Positions 32,750-43,146 of a stretch of 64,000 bases of DNA are shown one piece after another. Location: NCBI GenBank assembly GCA_010909165.1, contig VJWM01000119.1, positions 788,890 to 852,889 on the forward strand, given 5' to 3'. This DNA is from Anthoceros angustus (Eukaryota > Streptophyta > Anthocerotopsida > Anthocerotales > Anthocerotaceae). Positions within the stretch are counted from its first letter, which is position 1, and each line of letters starts with the position of its first letter. A model generated the notes under the pieces. That model did not search any database. It was not told the origin of the DNA and saw only the letters and a list, made by a program, of their open reading frames with translations. The position numbers and the translations under genes are program-made.

Positions 32750-33092
32750 CATCCTCATGATCGCGTGGAAAGATCGCTACGTGCATGAGATTGAAAGGGT
32801 AGGGTCAAAAATTATGGTGATCTTCACGATCGAGGGTAAATACCACTATCTGCCAAGGGTTGGAAGATAACCAGTCATCTTCACAACCTTATAAAAACCT
32901 TCTACATGATTCATTAGGTCCAAACTCATTTCATTGATCAACTTCCTAATCACTTTCACAACCTTGTAAAAAAACTGTTGCATCATAAAGTTTGAAATCA
33001 TTGGTCAACTTCCCGATCACTTCACAACCTTGTAAAATATTTATTACATTCATAAGGTCCGAAACCATTGGTCAACTTTCCAATCATGTATA
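32750..33092. repeat. second array of the ~70-bp repeat family
   Basis: Units of CATCTTCACAACCTTATAAA / CACTTTCACAACCTTGTAAA / TTCACAACCTTGTAAAATA with GGTCCGAAACCATTGGTCAA between them, about five copies. Confidence 0.7.
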
Positions 33093-33096
33093 GTCG

Positions 33097-33614
33097 GCCC
33101 CCCCTAATTGAGAACTCTATAAATGGGATTCCTCTCTAAATGGAACCTCCCATCCTACTCCTTTTAGTTTACAATGTAATAAATGGGACTTTTCTCTAAA
33201 TGGTAATTGGGACCTTTTGTAACATACATTCATGTTAGTTTCACCTCCCTAAATAGGACTTTTATTTTTTTACTAAACAAATTAAAAAAAAGAAAGAAAA
33301 AGAAATCGATTATTTCAGAGCACAATAGACTTTTAGGTGTGATTGAAGACTCTTAATCTAAGCTTTTTCTTTTATGATAGGTAGAGGTTTTTTGATGTTG
33401 CTTAGAGAGAGTGCTATCTTTCAAACAACTATATAGAGAAGTAGTAAAAGTTATTTTTAGTGAAACCTATTTTAAAATTTTCTTTTTTTGGGTATTTTTG
33501 GTTTTTTTTAACTTTATAATATTTTTATTATTATTAAATAGAAAAAATACAATCGGGACACCTCCCTAATGGGACCTCTAAAGCCACTCCGAACCAGTCC
33601 CAATTAGGGAGGGT
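33097..33614. mobile_element. non-autonomous DNA element, pogo/Tc1-mariner-like
   Basis: The left end CCCCCCCTAATTGAGAAC and right end GTCCCAATTAGGGAGGGTGG are imperfect inverted repeats. Subterminal words (CTCTATAAATGGGA, CTCTCTAAATGGAACC, CTCCCTAAATAGGAC) recur near the left end, a layout typical of plant pogo-like (Lemi-type) elements. The interior is AT-rich and noncoding. A clear TA target duplication was not seen. Confidence 0.5.
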
Positions 33615-33815
33615 GGATGTGTTGCGCAGTAGCATTCCTCCTGAGTTGTTTGTTGGCATCTGCCTGGTGGACATGTATGTAGAATGTGGCGCGCCAGGTT
33701 TTTTGAACGCTTGGCCACAAAGGATGTGGTATAAACAGCAAGGCCTCGGCAGGATGCGCTTGTTGAGTATCGCTGAATGGAGCAGGAGGGCCCGCTTTTG
33801 GCTAACCATGTGACG
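33613..33815 (+). pseudogene. PPR protein fragment
   Basis: The plus-strand frame reads VLRSSIPPELFVGICLVDMY then VECG, the usual PPR helix pair. FERLATKDVV follows in a shifted frame, where DVVSW would be expected but a stop appears. It begins exactly at the end of the pogo-like element, which may have inserted into or beside it. Confidence 0.75.
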
Positions 33816-34582
33816 TTTTTCTAGCAGGTACGTAGATTTCTGGTGGGAGAATGGAGAGAGGATAGTGCGCTTAAGGTAGGAAGCAGGAATGCCCGTCTGA
33901 AGCAGGAAGGAGGCCACGTACCCTCACAAAGTTGGCATTGAAGCCACTCTCTGAGAAGGAAAAGGAAGATGTGCTCTGTGGGCATGATCCTGAGAAGCTC
34001 GCTCTGGCTTTTGGCTTCTTGAACCTTTGCCTCTTGAACAGTACTCCGAGTGGGATACCTCTGCTGGTAACCAAGAATCTACGCTTGTGTAGTGAGATCA
34101 TGTCAATGCTCATAATCAGTGCGTACTCAGAGAACATGCTTTTTCTTGGGTGGATGTGCTTGCAGAATTCCATTCACATGCACAGTGAGACATGGACATG
34201 GATGGCTAACTGTTCGACCTGGCACCTCTTTATGATAACACAAATCATGATGAGCGGGGAACTTTTGAGCTAATTGAGCAATTACAACCGGTAGCTTCCT
34301 CCCAACGTTGCTAAGAACTACAAGCGGAGAATTGCTTCACAGACCCACAAAAACCAGTGCATTCTCCCACAAGTAACATGATTGTCAAAAGTGCAAGGAT
34401 TCACATCTATGCCAATTATGGATGCTTGCACATTAATCTGTCCATCCACATCCTACACACGTCTCAAGCCTTGACAAAAAGTGACCACAGGACTAAGAAC
34501 AAAGCAAGCCCATGTATATTTTGCAGCGGGACCCCTCCCTTTACGCTATGTCGCCACAACTTGATCCAACCATGTTCTATAT
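33816..34582. other. no recognisable gene
   Basis: The plus-strand frame 33932-34273 (113 aa) has no recognised motif. The start of this stretch (about 33830-33965) may be decayed PPR continuation. Confidence 0.3.
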
Positions 34583-35263
34583 CTAGCAGAGCGGTAAAAG
34601 CTGCGGAGTGTTCTTGTTCTTCTCATTGGCCACAGAATAGCTACCATTGGAAACTTGTGGTCGAGGGCGCTTCAAAGCATTTGGGTCACCACGTGGCCAA
34701 TCCGATGGTAGGCACTTTTGTCGATAGGCACGCTCATAGTAGTAACCTTTCACAACCTTTTCACATGCTGCAAAAATCTCACCACCCCACGCTGGATCTT
34801 GATTTGCAGCTAATGTGACCATGGGCTCTGTACAGCACATACATACCAGAACTTTCTCTTTATTACCAGCCTCGAGCACCCATGAAGTTATCTCACACAG
34901 ACGCACCAAATTCCAAACTGCCGGTTGTTCCACCATGGCACTTTGTGAAGCTTTTCTTGGGACGCCACTGGTCTCCGGACTTGGAGGCACCCTTCCGCTT
35001 TCAAAGTTCACAGAGTGCTCCGGCTTGCCTTTTCTAAAGGCGGCGTCGTCACGGATACCTCCACCACTTGGTCGGCCGATGCTTGAGGGAAGTGGCGATT
35101 TCTCCGCATCCTTATGAATGACAATAGCCACTTCATGGTGGCACACACATGGCGCTTCACGGTAGAATCGGCCATTGGAACACCGGCCTGGCCATCCATA
35201 CCATCTGCAAAGCCCGCCATAGTGGTCACGTCCTCCCATCCTTGCTGGGCACCTCCACCTCAT
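34583..35263 (-). CDS. unrecognised ORF (226 aa)
   Basis: A long minus-strand frame. Its C-terminal half looks most protein-like: NKEKVLVCMCCTEPM, then DPAWGGEIFAACEKVVKGYY and LPSDWPRGDPNALKRPRPQ. A compact Cys-containing beginning and a basic, Pro-rich end are visible, but no family is recognised. Shorter minus-strand frames upstream (35304-35531, 35595-35801) could be further exons. The neighbourhood is transposon-rich, so this is probably an element protein rather than a host gene. Confidence 0.3.
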   Translation of the reverse strand: MRWRCPARMGGRDHYGGLCRWYGWPGRCSNGRFYREAPCVCHHEVAIVIHKDAEKSPLPSSIGRPSGGGIRDDAAFRKGKPEHSVNFESGRVPPSPETSGVPRKASQSAMVEQPAVWNLVRLCEITSWVLEAGNKEKVLVCMCCTEPMVTLAANQDPAWGGEIFAACEKVVKGYYYERAYRQKCLPSDWPRGDPNALKRPRPQVSNGSYSVANEKNKNTPQLLPLC

Positions 35264-36149
35264 CTTCGATTACGCATGGTCACTTCCACACGGGCACAAG
35301 TTCTCAGTTGCGTGTTCGTGCACTGGGTGTGTCATTCTTGTGACGAGTTTCATCATCATGCACAAGGTGGGTGTCCCCCTGCACGACCTGAGTCTCGGTG
35401 TAGAAAACCTGGGTATCCTCACGCCTCTTCCTTTGGTATCCTCTTCCTTTGCCGCATTCGATCTTCAACACTGCGAGTTGTAGGTGGCCTTGTTGGGTCA
35501 CACGGGTGCCACCCACCACCAATCGACCCATGTCGGTGAGTGGAGCGAAAAGCGGGGCCGAAACAAAGAAGTCGCCACGTGAGAGGCATCTGCATCAACC
35601 AAAGGAGCCAACCCCAAACATGACATCCGCCACATGAGTGGGCCAAATACGCGTCTGCGCACCTGATCGTGCCTCACGGGACTCAATCCACAGGTTTGAG
35701 ACACAGGGACCACCAGATCTGGCGACTCCATGACATAGTTGTGCATTGTGTGACGGGTGCTTTGGGATAGGTGGCCGCTGCCCACGTGGTGGTGTGATCA
35801 ACGCCTCGCAGCGAGGGCAGCAGCCTACTATATGTGCCTAGGGACAAGTGCTATTAGCACAAAGGTCTCATATATAGCTTTTCCATGCAAAGCAACAACC
35901 TTAGAGACTACTACTAACGGAGACTCATGAACCCTTCTTATGTGAGTCACGGGGCACTATCTGTGCAGCACCAGTCCCCAACAATTCTTCCAAAGCGGTG
36001 CTCCATGATGTGGAATTCTTTGCATGATAATGCTCATCACTCTGTTCTGTCACGTTCCGGGCATCCGGTTGGACTCCACTAGTGAATGGCCAACCCTTGG
36101 CAACCAGTGTCGGGACTTGAGAACAAGCGAGATTGGGCAGTCACCACGA
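35264..36149. other. no recognised gene
   Basis: Several frames of 60-95 codons occur on both strands, none with a motif. They may be upstream exons of the 34583-35263 ORF. Confidence 0.25.
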
Positions 36150-36492
36150 GCATTATTTTTTACTAAACAAATTAAAAAAGAAAAGAAAAATCGATTGTTG
36201 AGCACAATAGACTTTTAGGTGTGATTGAAGACTCTTAATCTAAGCTTTTTCTTTTATGATAGGTAGAGGTTTTTGATGTTGCTTAGAGAGTGCTATCTTT
36301 CAAACAACTATAGAGAAGTAGTAAAGTTATTTTAGTGAAACCTATTTTAAAATTTTCTTTTTGGGTATTTTTGGTTTTTTTTAACTTTATAATATTTTTA
36401 TTATTATTAAATAGAAAAAATACAATCGGGACACCTCCCTTAATGGGACCTCTAAAGCCACTCCGAACCAGTCCCAATTAGGGAGGGTGGAC
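36150..36492. mobile_element. second copy of the pogo-like element, left end missing
   Basis: It matches 33262-33614 almost base for base apart from homopolymer and short indels (TTTACTAAACAAATTAAAAA to CCAATTAGGGAGGGTGGA). The left terminal repeat and subterminal words are absent. Confidence 0.8.
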
Positions 36493-36497
36493 AGTAT

Positions 36498-37939
36498 TGT
36501 GTAAAGACTTGGAGAATACTTGTAATCTTTAAAATCTTAATCTTGTGAAAAAACCATCAAAGACACATGATTGGAAATTGGTGGTCTTTACCATTATGCC
36601 ATAAAAAATTATGCATATGTAGAGAGTTAGGAGTACGGATCAACAAGAGGATTGAAAAAGGTGTGTCATGCAATCACTTATACAGTGGGAAGTTAACTCC
36701 AAGTCATGGTTCATTCGTTCTACAACACATGTAGCCAAAAGGTTTTTTTGTTATCCCAATGAAAGTGAGGATGTTATGTTCAATACTCGGGAAAAGAATC
36801 ATCTTAAAGTTTATAATCATGTGAAAGCTATAATGAAGAGAAAGTCATCAAATCTAGTCTTGAAAGGTGCATTATGTGCACAAGTTTAGATCTCAAAAAA
36901 TATGAGACTCAAAGGTATTGCAACAAGGAAAATGATACTCTATTCAAACTACCTAAAAAATACTAGGTAAATAATACTTTACCATTAGATCTCCAAAAAC
37001 ATATAATAGTTAGAAAACATGTACCGCTCCGAGACTTCAAGCATGTACGGTTTATAGTACGCTTTGGTATATCATGTTAGGCGTTAAAAACAGAAGTGAC
37101 CCAGACAACAATAACAACAACAAGTTTATTTATGTCTATTAAGGATGAAAAGTCCATCATTGGACAAAGATAGTACAGTGCAAAAAGAGGCGAAACAATG
37201 TGTACACATGCACATGTCTTAACTAGAGAGAAAGGGACTGTCAAAGATGAGAGAAAAAAGGAAGGAAAGCTATAAGAGGCAAAAATCTATAAAGAGTTTA
37301 ACTAGGTCTGCCGAAAATCAAGAAGCTTAGAGAAACATAGGCCGATGGGCTTTGGTGCATGAAACGAGAAGAATCTTCGCAAGGGAAAACCAGTACACTA
37401 AAAAAGAAGAGTGTGACGAGCCCGAATAGAAGCATAGACATGGCAATAGAAGAGGAAAAGCAATTGATTCGGTCAAGAGAGCGAGCTTGCAACACGGCTT
37501 GAGGAGGCGTGGGCTTAAGCCAATGGTCGATCTCGATATGGAGGTAATGGGAGCTAACACGTAATTGGCCGGTGAGTGTCTGCGGAGCTTAGGAGAGGGC
37601 GGTGAGGAGGAGGTAGCAGGTAGGCGAGAAACGGAGGTGACACGAAACCCTCGTTGTAGAAATGGAGTTTGGGCATTAGGAGAGGGGCAAATGAGAGGGG
37701 ACCAAGTGAGACGAAGATATCTTAATTTAAGGTCCCGCCGGATGAGGTGGTTGTGAGGGAGATGAGAAAGGGGAGGGGGAATGGGGAGTAGGCCAATTTG
37801 GTAGTCTAAGAGGTTCAAATTCAAGCCGTTTAAGCCAATCAACTACCTGGAAGAGCCAACAAAAGGAAGCTTGGAAATCAATATGGAGCCAAAGGGTGGG
37901 AAGACTTGTATGCAAGGAGATGGTAGGGGAGGGTGGGCG
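36498..37939. repeat. tandem duplication unit 1 (about 1.44 kb, carries a LINE 3' part)
   Basis: It begins GTAAAGACTTGGAGAATACT, repeated at 37942 as the start of unit 2. The copies are near identical, differing mostly by indels at CG words (for example ATTCGTTCTA against ATTCTA, ACTCGGGAAA against ACTGGAAA). Confidence 0.9.
37298..37842 (-). pseudogene. LINE reverse-transcriptase C-terminal fragment (zf-RVT-like), copy 1
   Basis: The minus strand, in a shifted frame relative to the long ORF, reads VSSHYLHIEIDHWLKPTPPQ, which matches the L.ss H.L.IE...W block just before the Cys-rich end of many LINE polyproteins. The Cys box is damaged in this copy. About 200 bp further, at 37105-37165, the minus strand ends in a TTGTTGTTGTTATTGTTG tail, consistent with a LINE 3' end. 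Confidence 0.45.
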
Positions 37940-37941
37940 AT

Positions 37942-39370
37942 GTAAAGACTTGGAGAATACTTGTAATCTTTAAAATCTTAATCTTGTGAAAAAACCATCA
38001 AAGACACATGATTGGAAATTGGTGGTCTTTACCATTATGCCATAAAAAATTATGCATATGTAGAGAGTTAGAGCACGGATCAACAAGAGGATTGAAAAGG
38101 TGTGTCATGCAATCACTTATACGGTGGGAAGTTAACTCCAAGTCATGGTTCATTCTACAACACATGTAGCCAAAAGGTTTTTGTTATCCCAATGAAAGTG
38201 AGGATGTTATGTTCAATACTGGAAAAGAATCATCTTAAAGTTTATAATCATGTGAAAGCTATAATGAAGAGAAAGTCATCAAATCTAGTCTTGAAAGGTG
38301 CATTATGTGCACAAGTTTAGATCTCAAAAAATATGAGACTCAAAGGTATTGCAACAAGGAAAATGATACTCTATTCAAACTACCTAAAAAATACTAGGTA
38401 AATAATACTTTACCATTAGATCTCCAAAACATATAATAGTTAGAAAACATGTACTCAGACTTCAAGCATATACGGTTTATAGTACGCTTTGGTATATCAT
38501 GTTAGGCGTTAAAAGCAGTGACCCAGACAACAATAACAACAACAAGTTTATTTATGTCTATTAAGGATGAAAAGTCCATCATTGGACAAAGATAGATCTG
38601 ATGCAAAAAGAAACAATGTGTACACATGCACATGTCTTAACTAGAGAGAAAGGGACTATCAAAGATGAGAGAAAAAAGGAAGGAAAGCTATAAGAGGCAA
38701 AAATCTATAAAGAGTTTAACTAGGTCTGCCGAAAATCAAGAAGCTTAGAGAAACATAGGCCGATGGGCTTTGGTGCATGAAACGAGAAGAATCTTCGCAA
38801 GGGAAAACCAGTACACTAAAAAAGAAGAGTGTGACGAGCCCGAATAGAAGCATAGACATGGCAATAGAAGAGGAAAAGCAATTCAGATTCAGTGTCAAGA
38901 GAGCAGAGCTTGCAAATACGGGCAGCTTGAGGAGGCGTGGGCTTAAGCCAATGGTCGATCTCGATATGGAGGTAATGGGAGCTAACACGTAATTGACCAG
39001 TGAGTGTGCGGAGCTTGAAGGAGAGAGGACAGCTGAGGTAACGTGGTAGGGCAGGGAAACCAGAGGGGTATTGACACGAAACTCCTCGTTGTAGAAATGG
39101 AGTTTGGGCATTAGGAGAGGGGCAAATGAGAGGGGGGACCAAGTGAGACGAAGATATCTTAATTTAAGGTCCCGCCGGATGAGGTGGTTGTGAGGGAGAT
39201 GAGAAAGGGGGAGGGGGGAATGGGGAGTAGGCCAAGCTGGTAGTCTAAGAGGTTCAAATTCAAGCCGTTTAAGCCAATCAACTACCTGGAAGAGCCAACA
39301 AAAGGAAGCTTGGAAATCAATATGGAGCCAAAGGGAGTGGGAAGACTTGTATGCAAGGAGATGGTAGGGG
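37942..39370. repeat. tandem duplication unit 2
   Basis: Second copy of 36498-37939. It runs on into a further local duplication (39330-39665). Confidence 0.9.
38716..39310 (-). pseudogene. LINE reverse-transcriptase C-terminal fragment (zf-RVT-like), copy 2
   Basis: Here the same region also shows the Cys-rich block: RICKLCSLDTESELLFLFYC then VYASIRARHTLLF (minus frame 38816-39142). This fits the C..C.....E...HFLF.C..Y..IR pattern of LINE zf-RVT ends with the His lost. A 320-codon frame over 38716-39678 is open but switches between reading frames of the real homology, so it is not used as a gene call. Confidence 0.5.
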
Positions 39371-39665
39371 GGAGGGCTGGGGCTAACAATGTCAAGAAGG
39401 AGGAGGCAATAAAGGAGACAAGATAGGCAAAAGAGGCCATCGAGTTCAAGGGGGAAGGCAGCAATCTCAGCAAGGAGGATAGGTAAGGGGGTCGAACGCA
39501 AGGGAGTGGGAAGACTTGTATGCAAGGAGATGGTAGGGGGGAGGGCTGGGGCTAACAATGTCAAGAAGGAGGAGGCGGTAAAGGAGACAAGATAGGAAAA
39601 AGAGGCCATCGAGTTCAAGGGGGAAGGCAGCAAACTCAGCAAGGAGGATAGGTAAGGGGGTTGAA
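39330..39665. repeat. two tandem units of about 165 bp
   Basis: GGGAGTGGGAAGACTTGTAT starts each unit (about 39334 and 39503) and both run to AGGATAGGTAAGGGGGT.GAACGC. They are nearly identical. Confidence 0.9.
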
Positions 39666-40578
39666 CGCTTGCAGGCAATGTGAGCAGGGAACAACTTCAA
39701 AAGCTAGTGGGGGAAGAGATCCACCTCTTGGAGACTAGGTCGTGGGGTCAGACGCCTTTTCGAGGTTCGATGGGGTTTCTTTCTTGCATTGTACATTGGC
39801 ATGCTTGTTTGAATGTACTCTCTGTCCCCTTTGAGGTGCTACAGTCCATGTATGTTACCCTCAGGCGCTGTGTGTTAGACGTAGGAGTATAGCCCACATC
39901 TTTCCCTGAATTTGACCTTTCTGTGATGGTACATAGAGAAGCTGGGAACATGTTCTTTAGTCAACTTTCTCACCTACTGCCAAATCCTTTGAGGGCGTCG
40001 ATTGGGAACTTGATTAACCATTCGGGCGTCGATTGGGAACTTGATTAACCATTCGCTCATCGAAAAGGTCACCAAGTCCTTCATTGGGCACTGGCGTGAT
40101 GCCCTGCATCAGATGCAGCGAAGGGAATACATTCCTTTGGAGATTTGGCCTATGCCATCAGAGTATACTTGACTAGTCCCCTGTGCAAGGTAGAGTGGTA
40201 GATGAGGGACCCCATGGAAGCTAGGGATGGCCACTTTTGTGCCGCCATATGAGTAGAGTAGTTTCCGAGTCATTGCCAGTCCGTTCGACTCCTTTGTAGG
40301 TTTGTTCAAACCTCAACTTGTACAAAGTCCTAAGAAATGCGAATCTAAACTACAAAAAAAAAGTCCCGCGGTATAGAATACCCTTCCACGCGCATGTGGC
40401 AAACCCGTACCCATGGTCTTAAGATATCCATATTGAGTACAAAAACAAGAATTGAATTCTACTAAATATTTACCTAGGTGGCCACTCCAATATTAACAAA
40501 CGATAAAACTGAACTATAGCATATACAGAGCAAGATATCAGTATTTTTTACTTAGTTAGGCTAGATTAGTGGTAGTAG
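39666..40578. other. no gene; probable poly(A)-tailed retroelement remnant
   Basis: A perfect 31-bp direct duplication (GGGCGTCGATTGGGAACTTG onward) lies at about 39993-40054. A stretch ending AATCTAAACTACAAAAAAAA at 40345-40363 resembles the 3' end of a plus-strand retroelement with a poly(A) tail. The following bases to 40578 show nothing. Confidence 0.45.
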
Positions 40579-40843
40579 TGTTAGGTCCGGTACTGAAAAT
40601 CGCCCTTCACCTGGGCGTGCTGGCCTCCCTCGTGTGTGGCCTCTGCGCGAGATTGTGATTTAAACATGGAGAGCACTCACGATGAAGACTCTTGAGAATT
40701 ACTGAGTGTGTTGATTGATTGTGAGATCGTGTGAGGGCATTAAGAATGCCTCAACGTGAAAAGGTGTGTTTGTTCGGATCGGTGTCTTATGAGTTGGTGT
40801 CTGTTCAGATTAATCGGCTTCATATTGAAACCACTTTCACACA
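40579..40843 (-). repeat. putative 3' LTR of the copia element
   Basis: On the minus strand it starts TGTGTGAAAGTGGTTTC immediately after a polypurine tract and ends GGACCTAACA, giving TG...CA termini and about 265 bp. No second LTR is available to confirm the boundaries. Confidence 0.55.
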
Positions 40844-40873
40844 CCCCCCTTGAAGCTAAATGATTTGAAGACA

Positions 40874-43146
40874 TCACAAATCTACAAGGCCTAATAATGA
40901 ACAGAAGCCTTCGTGCTTGATCTTGCCGAGGGGCTTCGTTAGGATGTCCGCTAGTTGATCTTCAGTGGGAACGTATGTGAGTAGCAATTCTCCAGATTCC
41001 ATCTTAGAGCGGAGAAAGTGATATCGTAACAACTTGATGTGCTTCGAACGTTCATGAAACCTCATGTCTTGGGATAGAGCGATGGTTGCCTGGTTATCAC
41101 ACATGAGCTCCACTGGCCCATCGTGGATACCGAGGTCTTGAAGGAGCCGCATGCAAGCCACAGTCCTTCCTTGGCTGAAGCGGCTGCAATGTATTCGGAC
41201 TCACTGAACTCGAGCTATCGACGTGCAGCTGACTTCGGCGTAGCTCACTGCTCCTCCTGCAAGCATAAACACATAGCCACTGGTGGATTTCCTAGTGTCG
41301 GGATCTCCAGCCCGGCGTCGATCCAATAAGCTTGCTTTGGGCATTAGGACCTCCTTTGTCTGTATTCCACGGGTTTTAGTACGTTGGAGGTATCTCGAAT
41401 TCTCTTGGCAGCAACCCAATGAAGCTTGCCAGGATTGGATAGGAACTGAGAGACATGTCCGTTAGGACATGCTACATCTACCCTGGTATATTGAGCTAAA
41501 TGCTGGACACTACCCACCACGCCTGCATAAGGAATTAATTGCATCTCTGCAAGTTCAACGGATGAGGTGACATTGTTCTACTAAGCCGAGAGCCAGTTTG
41601 CATCGGGTATCGGGCTTCTGACTAGACATCTGATACTTGGTTAGCAAATTAGAGACATATGTACCCTGATGTAAAGTGATACTCTGATAAGACAGATCTT
41701 GAATAACTTGGATGCCAAGACAATATGTCATACTACCATTGTCTGTCATTTTGAATTCCTTCCGAAGGTCAGACTTGCATTCAACTAAATACTTCTCATC
41801 ATTAGAGACCATGATCAGATCATTAACATAAAGGCCCATCATAAGCATCTGTTGTCCTCTGTTTCTTGTGAAGACGCTAGAATCAACGGAACTTTTAGCA
41901 TAACCCAGGCTTAGTAAATACCAGAGGAGACGCTCGTGCCAGCCTCTCGGAGACTGCTTCAATCCATAGAGCGTTTTCTTAAGTAGGCAAACCTTGTTTT
42001 CTTGGCCTGGTGTTCGGCTTGGTTAGGATCTGTAGAAAGAGCACCAAGAAGGGAAGCTTCATCAAAAATCACATTACGGGCAAGGGTGAAAGTCCTGTTT
42101 TGGCGATCGAAGAGGCGATAACCCTTCACGCCTGAATCTTCTCCATAGCCCACAAAGGTGAGTTTGATGGAGCGTGGGTCCAGCTTCTTTCGAATCTCTG
42201 GTGGAGCATACTTATAAGCTGTGCATCCAAAGATACGTAAGTGGCTAACAGTTGGTTTCTTCCCTGCCAGATCTCAAAAGGCGTTGTGTCTTCAATTGTA
42301 GAAGTCCTGGTGATTACGAGCAGAGCACACAGGCGTGAGGCATACGCGCCTTAGGTAATTTGGGAGGGCAACCGTAGCAAGAGAACTCCGCACCCCATCC
42401 ATTAGGGATCGATGCCGTCGCTCAGCTTTGCCTAGTTGTTGATGAGAATACGGAACTATCTTCTGATGTTGGATTCCGTGTGACAGGAGATGGCCCTCAA
42501 ATAGTGGGGAGGTGAGTTCTCCTGCGTTGCCAGTGCGGAAGATCTTAATCTTCTGCCCTGTGTGATTTTCAGCATAGGCTTGAAAGGCTTGAAAGTTGGG
42601 AAAAGCTTCTGGATTATGTTTCAAGAAATAGAGGTGCGTCCAGTGGCTGAAGTCATCCAGCAACACGAACATGTACAATTTGCCTATCAAAGTGGCTGTC
42701 TGCATAGGGCCACATAGGTCAGCATGGACCAATTCAAGCTCTCTTGACGTCTGTGTAAAAGATCGAGGGTAGGGCTGGCTGGTGTGTTTGCCAATCACAC
42801 AGCCATGGCAGAGAGGTAAAGGTCCCAGCTTAGCAGGTAACCCTAAAACGAGATTTTTGGCGTACATTCTCTGCATGCCCTGAAAATGTAAGTGTGCCAA
42901 ACGCAAGTGCCAAAGAGTGGTTGTGGCATCTATATTGGAAGCTACTAAACTGTGTGTGATATGGGTTGTACTGAGGGTTTGGGGCAGGATACCTGAAGCC
43001 ACATAAAATAGCTTTCCACTTTGGGGATAGAACAACTTGACCTGTTGCCCGAAGGCAAGTCTAAGTGCTATAAAGGGGTATAAGCATGGTTGGGTGCTCA
43101 CTTTAGTTAGAAACGGTTGAAACGCTCTTAATTTGTCCTCACGCAA
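40874..43146 (-). pseudogene. copia polyprotein: GAG-pre-integrase, integrase, RT, RNase H (decayed)
   Basis: Frame 42292-43146 holds the pre-integrase and zinc region (LWHLRLAHLHFQGMQRMY, CHGCVIGKHT) and the integrase core: ADLCGPM carries the first acid, the expected RTDNGGE reads RTGNAGE so the second acid is lost, and GKAERRHRSL retains the Glu. Frame 41959-42153 gives the integrase end (YRLFDRQNRTF). Frame 41555-41962 starts at LYGLKQSPRGWHE of RT, so about the first 130 residues of RT are deleted. The YVDD box is YVND. RNase H is in 40874-41161 (VELMCDNQATIALSQ, LADILTKPLG). It is non-functional. Confidence 0.9.

Larger units (their letters stand above)
40579..43146 (-). mobile_element. 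copia LTR retrotransposon, 5'-truncated
   Basis: Minus-strand pol (40874-43146) is followed by a purine tract AAGGGGGG and then a putative 3' LTR (40579-40843, TGTGTG...TAACA). Gag and the 5' LTR are missing. The homology starts abruptly at about 43146. Confidence 0.85.

Noticed and set aside
33262-36492. The two pogo-like copies as LTRs of a retrotransposon
   Set aside because: They have mariner/pogo-like termini and subterminal words rather than TG...CA ends, and no primer site, polypurine tract or gag-pol lies between them.
38716-39678. A 320-codon minus-strand frame rich in Leu, Ser and Pro
   Set aside because: It is open, but the recognisable LINE homology lies partly in a different frame and the N-terminal third translates two 165-bp tandem units. 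It was kept only as a LINE remnant.
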